In this document: piece after piece, positions 33,191 through 44,839 of the stretch
How the letters are laid out: every line of letters starts with the position of its first letter
Position numbering within the stretch: position 1 is the stretch's first letter
Assembly: GCA_020002185.1 (NCBI GenBank)
Contig: CM034539.1
Coordinates: forward strand, 31,835,541-31,899,540
DNA from: Paraescarpia echinospica
Lineage: Eukaryota > Annelida > Polychaeta > Sabellida > Siboglinidae
Direction: 5' to 3'
DNA length: 64,000 nucleotides
Notes under the pieces: generated by a model
What the model was told of the DNA's origin: nothing
The model's input: only the letters and a program-made list of their open reading frames with translations
Databases searched by the model: none
Made by a program: the position numbers and the translations under genes

Positions 33191-34362
33191 ATGACCACAC
33201 CACATAAGTCAACGCCACGGTAAGATCCAACACATTTAAACAGTTGTTGTAACTACGCGTCATGCATGCATGCATGCATTTTATCATTTAAACAATTGTA
33301 AGTACGCGTACATGTCTCTCATTTTACTACAGTTGTTGTAAGTACACAACATGCATGTATTTTACCGTTTAAATAGTACGCATGCATGCATGCATGTATT
33401 TTACTGTTTAAATAGTACGCATGCCTGCATGTATTTTATTTTACCGTTTAAACAGTTGTTGTAACTACGCCTGCATGCATGCATCTTATTTTACCATTTA
33501 AACAATTGTAAGTACGCGCGTGCGTGCATGTGTACGTGCATCTCTCATTTTATTTTTACTACAGTTAAGTACGCATGCATGCATGCATTTTACCGTTTGT
33601 CTCATTTTATTTCATCATTTAAACAATGCATCATTTTATTTTACCGTTTAAACAATGTCTCATTTTATTTCACAACTATTGTAATGCATCATATTTTACA
33701 GTTTAAACAGTTGTTGTAACTACGCCTGCATGCATGCATTTTATTTTACCATTTAAACAATTGTAAGTGTATGCATGTGTACGTGCATATCTCTCATTTT
33801 ATTTTTACTACAGTTAAGTACGCATGCATGCATTTTACCGTTTAAATACCATGTCTCATTTTATTTCATCATTTAAACAATGTCTCATTTTATTTTATCA
33901 TTGTGTCTCATTTTATTTCACAACCATTGTAATGCATCATTTTATTTTACCATTGTGGTTCTCATTTTATCATTTAAACAATGCATGGTTCTCATCCTTT
34001 GTTTAAAATGTATTGTGGTTTTAGTTCATAGACCGATCCAACTGCCTACAACCGGCACATTATCACGGACGACCAAGCCGACATGCACGGTCGCTCCTTT
34101 CACCCTCACGTTGCCTCCTACGCACGTCATCACGCCGACAGGCACTGACAGCCATCACCACCACTACGACTCTGACGACGATGAAGACGACATCGCCGAT
34201 CTGGCCAGAGTATTCCTCGTCAAGCAGCCCAACGGGCTATGGACAATAGGGCGACCCGTTGGCCGCGGGCGAATGCTGGCCGAATGCTCGCCTATCATAC
34301 TGCTCCGCAATAAATATTTCAGTCACTACTCACGTTTTCACGCGTCTGTTTCCAATGCATAA
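33191..34362 (+). CDS. outer foldback gene, right arm: 119-aa acidic protein, unknown family
   Basis: Exon 1 is 33191-33219 (ATG, donor GTAAGA) and exon 2 is 34032-34362 (acceptor agttcatag). The total is 360 bases, the same as in the left arm. The protein differs from the left copy by very few residues (for example TTKPTC against TTNPTC). A His4 run precedes the acidic DSDDDEDDIADL block, then NGLWTIGRPVGRGRMLAECS. Conservation of frame, both splice sites and length in two arms suggests it is a real gene rather than a chance frame. Its function is unknown. Confidence 0.6.
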
Positions 34363-34509
34363 ACACCCTACTGAACATTAGTGTATTTATGCATTTGATT
34401 TTTATTGTAATCCCACAACTAGAACGTATTTAAACGCATAACGCATTGGTTTCGTTTTAATCCTTCCACCAGAACGTTGTTTACCGTTAGCCAGCTATGC
34501 TCTCATCTC

Positions 34510-34667
34510 AAATCTTTCGATCCCTAGGCGAACGCTCTCCTAAGAGCAGTGGTTTTACCCCGGTTATACCGCCGCTAGGGGGAATCTAAAAAGGGTCGAC
34601 GAACGGATTCGGACCCGGAATCTTTCGATCCCTAGTCGCATACTCTCCCAGGAGAGCTAATCCGTCG
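34510..34667 (-). tRNA. tRNA-Pro(AGG)-like pseudogene (34597-34667) plus a partial tandem copy (about 34515-34560)
   Basis: On the minus strand, a 7-bp acceptor stem CGACGGA/TTCGTCG closes (one G-U). The D-arm TTAGCTCTCCTGGGAGAGT, with an A-box-like sequence, follows. The anticodon loop CTAGGGA has T33 and anticodon AGG. The T-loop is TCCGAAT. The 3' T-stem is two bases short and one anticodon-stem pair is broken, so it is degenerate. A second partial copy sharing 'ctagggatcgaaagatt' lies just to the left on the plus map. Confidence 0.45.
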
Positions 34668-34675
34668 TCGACGTT

Positions 34676-35170
34676 TATACAATGGTTTTATCGTGGTTGG
34701 CTATATATTGGCGCAATAAACGCACTCTATGTACGACGTTGATCGCTAGGGGGCGAACTACAATCCTCTCTACACTCACCGCTAGGTGTATGGTTTATAC
34801 AATGGTTTTAGCGTGGTTAGCGCAATATTATTGCTTATGTCAGCACACTCTAGGTACGACGTTGATCGCTAGAACTAAAATACTCTCTGCACTCACCGCT
34901 AGGTGGCAACTCTAGTGTAGGGGTAATCAATCATCCAATTAGTATCAAATTTTATACTTACATAAAGTACGAAACTAAACTTATATACTTTATTACGAAA
35001 CTAAACTTATATACTTTAGCATGGTTATAAAGTACGAAACTAAACTTATATACTTTATTATTAAACGCATTATTGCTTACGTCAGCGCGCTCTAGGTACG
35101 GCGTTGATCGCTAGGACTAAAATACTCTCTGAACTCACCGCTAGGTGGCATCTCTCTAGTGTACTGTCAA
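34676..35170 (+). repeat. three degenerate direct repeats of about 110 bp
   Basis: Units near 34676, 34796 and 35053 share 'acgacgttgatcgctag', 'actctct.cactcaccgcta' and 'ggtggca.ctctagtgta'. They are separated by 'aaactaaacttatatacttt' phrases. This lies between the foldback element and the Polinton genes and may be decayed Polinton terminal sequence. Confidence 0.6.
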
Positions 35171-35385
35171 TCATCCAATTAGTATCAAATTACATCGCTC
35201 ATCAATCACGTTTTTTATAAGTAGGTTTCCCAAACTCATTAGTGTCAAACACAAAGCCTTTGATCTTTTTTTATACATAGGATTTGTCTCGCATTATTGC
35301 TGACTCAGCTATGTGCTCGAATCGTTTAGTGGTCATTAAATTCTTTTTTATAAGTAGGCTTTTGAGATCGTACAGGTCTTACTAT

Positions 35386-36060
35386 CTACTGACGTCCCAT
35401 GTCGTCTCTTATATCGATCTCGATGGTCGTAAATTCTTTGTGCAAGACAGGAACGTATTGTACATTGTCAACACTTGTTGACACCACGTCTCCGTGTTTT
35501 CCTTCTATGGGTACAACCCTCAACAGAGGGACGACGGTATCCCCGACCACACGTGGTTCCACAACGTCGGTATAGACGTACAGTGAGTAAAATCCCTGCG
35601 TCATATCTACACCGGAATCGGCTTTTTTAACGTAATAATAATCTGGTCCTTCTTCTTCGGGTGTGGTGTAAACCTCCTGGCTTAAACCTAGCAAACGCTG
35701 AAGTTTCAACGAGTACACTGAGAATGAGATGTTTTCTACCATGTGTATAGTCACTTGTTGTATGATGTCACTGTAGCTCAGTTCTATTTGCTTTTCTTTT
35801 ATCGGTAACTTTATGATTCTGTTGATTGCACGAGTGAGCGCTTGGAGACTACCGTAGTGGCCTGCCTCGATATTCACCACATAAGGCGTACCATCAACAT
35901 TCACGGCAAAATAAGTGTCCTCTTCTCTCACAATACCAACTGTGCGGGTATTGAATCTCCACCAGTCCGTACTCCCACTGACCGACTAAACTGATGCGTT
36001 GCGGCAAAGCCGTGACATAGTGTTGTCGGGATTTAACTCCATAGACGCGTTGCTGGCAAT
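35386..36060 (-). pseudogene. Polinton penton / minor capsid protein, frameshifted
   Basis: The main frame (35386-35931) contains YSLYVYTDVVEPRVVGDTVV, then PLLRVVPIEGKHGD and EFTTIEIDIRDDMGR. This is the C-terminal single-jelly-roll signature of Polinton penton (PX-type) proteins. The N-terminal 'WEYGLVEIQYPHSW' motif sits just upstream (about 35940-35985) in another frame, and a further frame change lies above that. The protein stops early after DDMGRQ. It would form vertices of the predicted virus-like capsid. Confidence 0.75.
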
Positions 36061-36072
36061 GTCAGGTAAAAA

Positions 36073-36345
36073 TCAGACGACATGTTCACCGCGTTTCATA
36101 GACGGATTAGGTAACAGGTATCCCAGGCAACTGCTCAACAAAGCCGTCCACAGATTAGAGTTTCCGTCTACTTTAGTCAGGTTGTAGATACTGACCAATA
36201 TAACGGTGTACAGTATGACGATTTGGCAGAAGAAGACGATTTCCGATTTCGGGCACGTATTTCTAAACAACACCCAACGTCTGCTGTTACTTCCGGTATC
36301 TTCGAGCTCTGGGTTTTCGAATCGAACGTCCGTCTTATCTTCCAT
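36073..36345 (-). CDS. Polinton small single-pass membrane protein, 90 aa
   Basis: It begins MEDKTDVRFENPELEDTGSN. A hydrophobic segment IVFFCQIVILYTVILVSIY sits at residues 36-54, followed by NLWTALLSSCLGYLLPNPS. Small proteins with this 'CPKSEIVFF...NLWTALLSS..GYLLP' pattern lie next to integrase in many Polintons as I recall. It is the only Polinton gene here with an uninterrupted frame. Its role is unknown. Confidence 0.65.
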   Translation of the reverse strand: MEDKTDVRFENPELEDTGSNSRRWVLFRNTCPKSEIVFFCQIVILYTVILVSIYNLTKVDGNSNLWTALLSSCLGYLLPNPSMKRGEHVV

Positions 36346-36374
36346 GACACGAATGACGGCTCGACTGGTGTGTA

Positions 36375-37440
36375 CTAACTTTTATACGCGACGAGTGACG
36401 CTTTATCCAACCAGCTGTTAAACGAGTTGGAATACCCTACCCACTTGACCAGGACCTGTGTCTTTTTTCCTCGCTTGCGCTGCTGCAACATTTTCTCGAT
36501 ACGATAGAGTTTATCCTTGGCCACAACCACTTTCTGTAGTTCTTGTTCGTAAAATGTTATCTCTATCGGCGAATCTTCATCACCGATCAAACGATAAACA
36601 GGCGGATCAGAACGATGAACTGTTTTGACGGTAAATATCTCGTCACTCCAGTTGGGTAAGTAACCTTTTTTGAAATGTCTCTTGACTTTGCTGATACGCA
36701 CGTGATCGCCCACTTTTAAAACCGGTTTGACTTTTCCGTGCCCTTCATTTCCGTACAACCTTTGCCAAACCTCTTCTTGATTGATCACGTTCACTTCAGA
36801 CGGCGCCATTCCAATACTTCTATGGTAACTGTCGTTGTACGAATCGACTAGGTGGTGTAATACGTCCAGGTACTTTAACGTCTGGTTTTTCGTGAAATAT
36901 TTCCACTTATGTGTCTTCAGAGTACGATTGAAACGTTCCACAATACACGCCTTGGTCTCTTCGTTGTGTGTCGTAAAATGGTGGATACCTTTCTCTTTCA
37001 GAAACTCTTGCAGTTGCCTATTCAGAAACTCTTTTCCTTTATCCGTTTGCAATGACAGTGGGCCATCATTGTCCTTTAACAACCGACGAAACGCCGTCGT
37101 GAGTGACGGCCCCGATTTGTTCTTCAAAGGAACAGACCACGCGTTCTTGGAGAACACGTCTATCACGGTCAAAATGAAAGTGTGACCGTCGTTGTACCTT
37201 TTCAATTGTGACAGGTCTACCAGATCGGCCTGCCATTGTTGATTTATACCACCCACAACGACACGTCTACGCCTGAAACGATATGTCACTGGTTTGTGTA
37301 GTGTGTGTCTTGTTCCGACAACCACCGTTTCACCTCTTTCGACGACGCGCGTGAAGCACGTGAAGAACGATGCAGGGCATCAACGCCTCCGTAACTTTCG
37401 TTAGTTTCGTGTCGTAGTAAATACTTTTCAATGCATTGTG
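36375..37440 (-). pseudogene. Polinton retroviral-type integrase with chromodomain
   Basis: The main frame (36375-37325, 316 aa) has the RNase H-fold catalytic triad D34 (WQADLVDL), D95 (LQTDKGKEF) and E130 (ACIVERFNRTLK), so D-34-E spacing. A C-terminal chromodomain starts at about residue 272 (YRIEKMLQQRKRGKKTQVLV, KWVGY, NSWL). The N-terminal segment (SYGGVDALHR, EVKRWLSEQD) is at 37327-37440 but is split off by at least two frameshifts. It would catalyse insertion, and the chromodomain targets chromatin. The triad is intact but the gene is broken. Confidence 0.85.
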
Positions 37441-37509
37441 TGAACGCTTCGTCTTCTTACCTACTCGAGACATGCCGTAATAATGATGGTGTCGTGTCGT
37501 GCAAGACTA

Positions 37510-38136
37510 TTAATACGGTTCCCAACGCAAGTGTTGCAATGGTGTGGCCGAATGAGCTGCGCGCCATGACGACACCGGACGTCTTCGATGCTGATGACGA
37601 GCCCTGTCAAACGGACTGCTTTTTTCCTTTGATATATCGTCGTCCTCTGACGCTGTCTGCATGTAAGTCCAACGATCGGGATTACCCACTAAATCCATTG
37701 GCGTGTTGACATCCTTGAGACTACGAGCGAAGGTTTCCCATCCCACTGGTTGAAGCGACTTCCGTTTTCTTAACACGCCATTCACAACGTCCACGATATT
37801 ACTTCCGGGAATCGTTACATTTATGTACATCATCTCGCCGCGATCGTTCCACCTTACGGCACCTTTCATTTTATTGATGAGTCGTCGTACTTTCTGTTTC
37901 ATAGCTTTCGGCACGCTGTCGACGATTTCATTTTCGATGTTCTCCTTTTCGACGATTTCATTTTCGGTAGATGGTTGAAGTTTGTTTTCGACTTTGCTGT
38001 GAAATTTATCGATGGCTACACGCAGCGGTTCCTGCATACGCTTGTCGGAAAGATCGTTGTATCGACTCAATACCTGGTTATACCACACGACCTTTTCCCT
38101 CTCGTCCATATCGCTTTGTTCTAATATGTAACGCAT
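37510..38136 (-). pseudogene. Polinton conserved protein upstream of integrase
   Basis: A 208-codon frame has an N-terminal Tyr/Gln-rich helix region (EKVVWYNQVLSRYNDLSDKR), a duplicated 'ENEIVEKENIENEIV' stretch, then VPKAMKQKVRRLINKM. WNDRGEMMYINVTIPGSNIV, LRKRKSLQPVGWETFARSL and LVGNPDRW follow. This 'vPk....K...L...K....w...Ge.......iPgsni.dlv...lr.rk...P.Gw..Fa..L' pattern is a recurrent Polinton protein of unknown function. The last 40 residues look frameshifted. Confidence 0.6.
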
Positions 38137-38259
38137 TTCGTCATCGAGTCGTTACAAAAACACTCCCTATAGGATTGGTCGAAGGAGGTTGCAGTTGAAC
38201 GTTATCCAAAATAGTGGATCGACCAACGCCATCTTCTATGTGTGCTCCATAGTCGTGTA

Positions 38260-38600
38260 GTTACGACTGCAACAACGTCGTCACCAACTGGGCTAGAAGG
38301 GACACAGCCAAGGGAGCTAGTAGGGCCGCAAGGAAACCACCTTTCTGTAGAATACGTTTCTTCATATGAAGACCGGTTTTCCTGATGACCAAGGTTCTGA
38401 GGTCCTTCTTGTACCGACGCAGATTAGTCTTGTGACCTTACTTTAGTGATACGTTCCCTTTTAGTATGTTCTGTGCACACTCGCACAGACTGTGTACCAG
38501 ATCAGGTTTTCCCTTGTCGATGATGGCTCTGGCTAAAGCAGGATCCGCTTTAGCGAGGAGACATAGGCACTGACAGACAGTATTCTACACTCTGTGTTTA
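38260..38600 (-). pseudogene. Polinton pX-like basic protein with hydrophobic C-terminus, frameshifted
   Basis: Two adjacent minus-strand frames read CQCLCLLAKADPALARAIID, then VHSLCECAQNILKGNVSL, and then HKTNLRRYKKDLRTLVIRKT, LQKGGFLAALLAPLAVSLLA, stop. In intact Polintons these form one small protein: helical N-half, 'lkGnvpLs', Lys/Arg-rich linker, 'GGFL.aLLaPl' tail. A one-base shift at about 38437 separates the halves. Confidence 0.65.
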
Positions 38601-39073
38601 TTTATTTTATGACACGACTTCTGCAGCGATTGAAGTATACTATATACTTCGTATATATTTAATCAGTGGTCACTTAAAAAGAAAAAGAACACCACCGTGA
38701 TGATGCAACAATGACGTGTGTGTGTCGATACACGTTTTAACAATTGACAAGATAAGAGTCGATAAACCCAATAGTTCATCACGGGTATATTAATATCGGA
38801 TATTACACGGCTATCTCTCGAGTGTACCGAACAGTAAATGTGAAATGTACACTCTTTAATAATTGACAAGTAGGAGTCAGTGGTCGATAAACATCATACC
38901 TGATTACGGTTACACCAAGACTGAATGTTACACCAAGACTAAACGTTACACCAATACCAAATGATACACGGGGAGGGTAGCTCACGAGAAGATTTACTGG
39001 TGTGTCTATTATACCAGACACAGAGAGGTAGAGATTCCATCGGCTTGTTCCGGTCGTTTGGAATAAAAATATG
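38601..39073. other. Polinton intergenic spacer
   Basis: No gene is seen. Short direct repeats of 'gaatgttacaccaagact / aaacgttacacca' lie at 38925-38965, and 'aattgacaag.tagagtc.gtcgataaac' occurs twice (38742, 38861). Confidence 0.6.
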
Positions 39074-42000
39074 TTAATGCAGAACGTTCTTGAATATAAG
39101 TAAAACTGAAGCATTCTTTACCCGAAACCCTCGATTTTTCCCAACACCACTCTCTTTGGTTTCAGTACTTTCAAAAATGTGTCTGTCAATTTCGTTGTGT
39201 CTCTTATTTAGACCTTCCGTGCTGAATTTATCCGTATCACCAAAACAATATGTTTTGCTGCAAGCCGATAAAACCTCTACCTTCGAATTCGACCTTGAAT
39301 AACGCGCACGCGCAATACAACACGATTCCGAAGGGACCCATTCTTTCCCTTCCATCCGACAAGTCACATAATCGGACGCGTGCGCGTCAAAACAAACAGC
39401 AGGAAACCACCGGGACAAGTTTGTAAAGTATTTTTGTCGTTTATCAGTGGTATCACAATCGTCTAAACAAGAAAAAGCTAGACTTAAATATGCGGAATCC
39501 GTTTCCATCTCGCAATATTGGAAGAGAGGGCGTTCTACGTAATAATCTATGAAATCGTAATAAAATTCCAACATTCTCAACTTTGCATACTGGTAAACCA
39601 TAAACCCAATTAGAAGAGGGATATCGTATTTAATGCATTTCTTGTTCATTGTTAATTGGTACACGGATTCCGTAATTGGGTATAGCTGGCGAAAACGATG
39701 ACTGTTAATTCCTTGGTTTGCAGTTTTACTATTACAAAAGATAATATTTCCGTGGAGATCCTTATAAGTGATACATTTTCCATAGCCACTATTCCCAAGA
39801 AGTTTAATCGTATCACCAATAATGGCATTGTCCGTGTGCACGTCACCTTCGCGGCGTGCATTCGAGACGGCATTGGCGAAATGCTTGAAACACGGACTGG
39901 GTTCGTATTCTAAAACTTGATAAACGTGAGATACGACCAGTCCGTGTTTCAAATACCATTTAAAAAAAGGTGTACCTAAAAGAATTTGTTTACCAAAATA
40001 GGAAGCCACCAGTGAACGCCGAGGAGTAGATAATATATTGTGCTCTTCAGCGTAAGCTCGCATATAGGGACCGATGTCGTCACGGGTAATGTCAATGTTT
40101 TTGAAAATGGGTTGCATTTCACCAAAATAATCTTTAAGTTGATCTGGAACAAAAACGTCGCACTCTACCATGCCAAATAGGCGACCTTCAACTATATTTT
40201 ATATTATTTATTTATCTTGGGTCATTTCCCACTTCAGGTTACGGTGAGGAAATTTTGAATTTTTTTGAATTTCTTACTTCGGAATTTTTTTGAATTTCTT
40301 TCCATTTACATTCCCACATTTCGACGACCTCGGCATATTTACCCAAATACGTAGTATTCTTTTTAGTTTCTGATAGGAGATCGGCCATAGACTTTCCGTT
40401 GATAGAGTTGGTGTGCTCCACATTACAAGGAGAACCGTGAAAATAGCAACCGTGAAATTGATAAATGGTGCGAGTCTGGGCACACCACCCGTCAACGGGA
40501 AGTTTACGATCTCCAATGCGTTTCTCTTCTCCATTAAATTGATGCCTTATCGTTGTATTCGTCTAGTGAACTACCCACTCTAGCCATTCAAGAGCCATTT
40601 TTCCGTAAACACGTGATGTTTTAGGTCTAAAATTATTTTCTCGGCTACGACGCGTATAACATCCGGTGGGCATATCTTGTGAAAGAGCCCAAAGGTATAA
40701 TGCATTCGCGTCGTAACCGACAATGGAACGACAGGGGCGAGCTGAGTCGCCCCTTTCCGATTCACGAAGCCGTGTAACGTCGACTTCGTGATGGCGGTGA
40801 TATATTATAGACGGGCCCCCTACTATGGCTTTTTTTAACATAGCGTGTAAATCCGAATCTTTTTGATTAAACAGACTGAAATAAATATCACGTGGTAATG
40901 AGTCAAACATAAATTTCATGGTTAGACCGGGAACGCTAATACCATCTTTAAACATATCAATGTGGCGCAATTTGTAAAAAGATAACTGTTTTTTATAGCT
41001 TCAAGGAAAGGTACGACATCTCTATTGTTGTACCAAATAAGAAAATCACGAAAAGTTTTCATATCGTGATCGCGCCAAATTTGTTCGCAGTACGCGTAAT
41101 TTTGGTCAGAAATATCTTCGTTTTTCAAATCGCTGTGAAAATCTTCCTTTGGAGGAATGGATTCACAGTCGAGTTTACTTAACGAAGTCACCCACTCGTA
41201 GGGAACGTATTCTTTAGTTTGTACACATCCGTAAGCTTTCAGAAATTTATCGTAACTAAAACCGGGGGCAAAATAATTTATGATGTCCAAAAATTTCCAA
41301 AGTCGCTGTTTTTAAACACATCAAATTAGTATGACGCATTACCACGAACATGGAGTTTTTAGTTTTTTTTCTTTGTTGTGTCGTCCGTATGGTCACCTAC
41401 GTCGGTTGTCAGGAAGTGTCCCGTGATATATTTTTTCATGACGTTAAAATCGTATTTTCCGTAATTAAAGCCAATGACGGGTAGTTCTTCAAGAAATCCG
41501 TGAAGCATACCAATTAATTTTTAAATTTGTTCTTCTGGGATAATAGGTAAAGGTGACCCGTCATCTAAAATTTCGTCTAAGTCAGGTTCGAGCATTCTAG
41601 CCTCTGGTGATTGAATATCTTTTAGTTGTTGGTTTAGTTCATCAAAAACAAACTGATAACGTGTTTTCAGAATTTCGGAAGCGGTGTCGCTAATTTTGTA
41701 AAGATAAACTAGAAAACGGTCGACTAGTTGGCTCGGCTCACCCTCGCTAATAAAACAGCGTGGTTCCTTGTACCCGGGAACATTGGATGACACACTAACG
41801 CTAAGTATTTCGTGTCGAGCCAGCCACTCGGCCTTTGGAGTATTTACCGGTAAGTTGGTAGTGTCAAAATAAGATTCGAAATCAAAGGTGGCCCGAAACG
41901 GATAATACCGGTAATTTTCTTCGACGTCAATACCAAATTCATCAAGTTTCTGAAAAACGGTTTCCTGAACATGAAATATACCACCAGGGAAAATTATCTT

Positions 42001-43205
42001 CACCTCGACTTCGCAACCTTGTTGGTGTCTTTTTAAGTACTTTAAGGTATGCCAAAGTTTGTCACATTTGAAAGACCGTGCGTATGTTTTAATATCGTGA
42101 ATGTAAGAAAAATGAGTTTCGAAAAGATTCAAATTTAAAGTATCGGGGAATTTACAAGTTGAACATCTCAGTAAATGACACTCTACCATGTTCTCGTCGT
42201 CGTCGTGATGATCGAGTAATTCATAAACAAATATATTGACATGATAAAGCTTTTCAATGTCATAAAGATCCCTTAACTTAAAGCCAGGGAAATGCTTCAT
42301 AGACGGGGCATCGTTTATAGCCTCTTGATACATGTTGTATAATGCGGCAACATGAGGCTCAAAATTAGATATATATCAGCTCCCCGACTTAGTCCGAGAG
42401 CACGGAAGAAACAACGATTATATTTATAAGGAGGACGGCCGTGTCGTGACAAGTCACAGGACAACGAATTTAAACCTTTATTTGCGAGAATATACTCGGG
42501 AAGGACTACATTGCCAGTACCTATAGGGTGATCAGGTATGATGTTTATAAAGAAAGTAACGTTGGTCACCAAACGACATATCCACTGAGAATCGAGCCTT
42601 TGCATAATAGCCCAACTTAAAATATCATTTTCTTCAAAGGAATTTAAAAACGATTGAAACTCATCTGCATTGGTAATTACAGGGGGCCTGTCCAGAAACC
42701 TACCCGAAACATTTTTAGAAGAATGAAAATAACGATGTTCTTTTGTTTTCTGGTTATATAAAATAAACCCGAAGCTTAAATTAATTTTGAAGGCGGTAGT
42801 CTGTTCATCAAAAATGTTCCACAATGTTGGATGTAACGAGGTTATGTCAGTATCTGTTAATCGAATGTTGTAGGTTTTCTGGACGGGCCCCCTACGATAA
42901 TGTGTGCGAATGGCCAACCACTGACACCTATAAAAATTAAACAAATTATCAGGTACAAAATCTACAACCGGAGGTGGCGCAAGTGAATCTTGTTCCAATG
43001 GAGAGGCTGCAGGTGACGACGGACAGGGCGGGGGTGAGTGACAGGGTGACGGCCTTTTTGCTGCTGGTGACGATGTTGGTGAAGATGTCGGTGACAATCT
43101 GGTCGGCGATGACGTCACACCCGATGACGGTGACCGGCGGCGTTTTCGTGGCCCAGAGGTTGTTGGGACACCGTCAGCAGCATCGATGCGCTCCTTTTCT
43201 TGGCG
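39074..43205 (-). pseudogene. Polinton protein-primed family B DNA polymerase, main exon, multiply broken
   Basis: In order on the minus strand: a Ser/Pro-rich linker and N-terminal domain (43205-42315; NIRLTDTDITSLHPTLWNIF); exonuclease motif ExoI ATFDFESYF (about 41880); an ExoII region (PVIGFNYGKYDFNVMKKYI, about 41450); polymerase motif A IVGYDANALYLWALSQDMP (about 40730); a TPR2-like insertion (YHxHGCxFHG-type, about 40450); motif B GNSGYGK (about 39770); motif C YCEMETDSAYLSLAF (about 39500). Frame changes or stops occur near 42325, 41521, 41300, 40950, 40560 and 40200. The C-terminus ends early at 39074. The order and all motifs fit Maverick PolB. Confidence 0.88.
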
Positions 43206-43402
43206 CTTAAATAAATACAAGTTGACTTTTAATCATGGTATACAAAAAATAAAGAGACGGAATTTGTAGCAACACCTGAAAATAAAGACAAGTTGACTTT
43301 TAATAATGGAATACAAAACATAAAGAGTTGACATTTGTAGCAGCGTCTGAAAACATTTAAACAACAACATGATAGATTTACCATTATCTCTTTAATATTC
43401 AC

Positions 43403-43657
43403 CTGCCGTCGCTGCTGTTTGTGTTGCTTTCTTTGGCACCATCCCTGCTTTACATAACGGTGCCAATCCCTTCTCCTGGTGAATGTGCTGCCACACATAC
43501 AACAGGCGAAGTGTGGCAGCACATCCACTCGGTTGGTAGGTGAGGGAGGCAGAGTCGTCGTGACCTGTGGTATCCCGGTGGCTGCCGTGGCCGGGGCTGT
43601 CCCAGTAGCTGTTGGGGCCGATTGCCTCTTTGGAGGCATGGGGCCCTTGATGAATTT
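43403..43657 (-). CDS. PolB upstream exon 3: second C2HC zinc finger
   Basis: The acceptor is attgttgtag (43658) and the donor GTGAAT (43402). It is 255 bases, phase 0 to 0. It encodes KFIKGPMPPKRQ, an Ala/Thr/Pro linker and FACCMCGSTFTRRRDWHRYV followed by KQGWC. Joining it in phase 0 to the main exon at 43205 (acceptor atttatttaag) gives a continuous frame. Confidence 0.65.
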
Positions 43658-44556
43658 CTACAACAATAATTAAATATTACAGACTCTATGTTATGGGAAA
43701 AATGTAACCAAAAGAACGGTGACCAAAACCCGATAGGAAGACGACAAGTACGATATGAATATGGAGGCAATATGTCGACAAGAAGTATGTGGGAGCCATC
43801 ATTTTAGCTAGTAAACACACAGATGTCAAGTCGGCTAGTTTAAGATGTGCGTCTAACAAAATAGTCAACCAGTCTTTATGCATTGTAGTCAAATTAATGA
43901 CATAAACATTTACTTTTTTAATATTTGTTCATAGCGTGTAATATACAGGTTATACTTTATAAGTTATTGCGTGTGAAGTTTAGAAGATACAGAGATATGA
44001 TCATAATCAAGCATAATATTTATTTGTATCCGTTTTAAGTTTCCGATCCCAGGTTATGATTTTTAGTATTATTCTTGGATCCGACGTTTTTTTAGAAGAA
44101 GCACGAATTTAAACACTATAGTACGAAAAAAGATCAAAAACAATCTAATGTCAGTTTTAACAATAAACAACGAGTTTGTAGACTTGACCACTGATATAGT
44201 AAAGTAGAAAAAAGAGTATTAGCTACGTTGGAATTAGGGTTGTTGCAAACTGACGACCAAATACTACGTCTTATTATAACACCACATTTTAGTTATGCCA
44301 ACATAGAAAAATACCCGGATGTTGAATGACGCTACTGAAACGGTGAAACTTGTAGAATAAAATAATACAAGATACACACTCACGGATACTGGCTTGATAG
44401 GAAGTACATGGGATTCGCCTTTTTAGTAGGAATGTGTGGGAAACCATCGTTTTGACTGGAAGTACATAAGGAGCCGCGCCTTTTTGGTAGAAAGAAGGTA
44501 GGAGCCGCCGTTTTAGGCGAAAGTGTATAGTAACACAACATAAAGTTTAACTCACC
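43658..44556. other. intron between PolB upstream exons 2 and 3
   Basis: About 900 bases, AT-rich, with no gene. A locally repeated phrase 'agtatgtgggagcc / aagtacataaggagccg / gaaggtaggagccgccgttt' lies at 43770-44515. Confidence 0.55.
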
Positions 44557-44711
44557 ACCAACGCATCCAACTGGACCTCCTCGGCCGTCCTTTTGCGACC
44601 CCGACAACTGCCGCGGGCGATGTGGCGCTTCCAACTGTTGCGCCGTGTGAACAACGTCTTACAATCCGGGCAGGTGAAGGCAGCAAGGGAGGGAGGAGGT
44701 CCCGTAGGGAT
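44557..44711 (-). CDS. PolB upstream exon 2: first C2HC zinc finger
   Basis: It reads IPTGPPPSLAAFTCPDCKTL, then FTRRNSWKRHIARGSC and KRTAEEVQLDALV up to a GTGAGT donor. The finger CPDCKTLFTRRNSWKRH is a close relative of the one in exon 3. The acceptor (gtctgtgag) is weak, so the left boundary is less certain. Confidence 0.6.
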
Positions 44712-44839
44712 CTCACAGACGACGTTTTAAATGTACGAAGGATTGTTATTAGACGTTTTCATAAGTGTCTTAATGCTAGATAATTATACACACGAAAAAA
44801 TTGTGAAATATAATAATAATAATATTAATAAACACTTAC

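Larger units (their letters stand above)
25206..34500. mobile_element. large foldback element: palindrome with unequal arms
   Basis: The left arm (25206 to about 31225) and right arm (about 31371-34500) are inverted copies ending in 'gcatagctggctaacgg' and its complement. Sampled blocks differ at about one base per hundred. The left arm is about 6.0 kb and the right 3.1 kb because the inner minisatellites expanded on the left. Each arm holds two divergent two-exon genes that are homologous to each other. I recognise no known transposase or polymerase, so 'foldback element' describes structure only. Confidence 0.8.
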
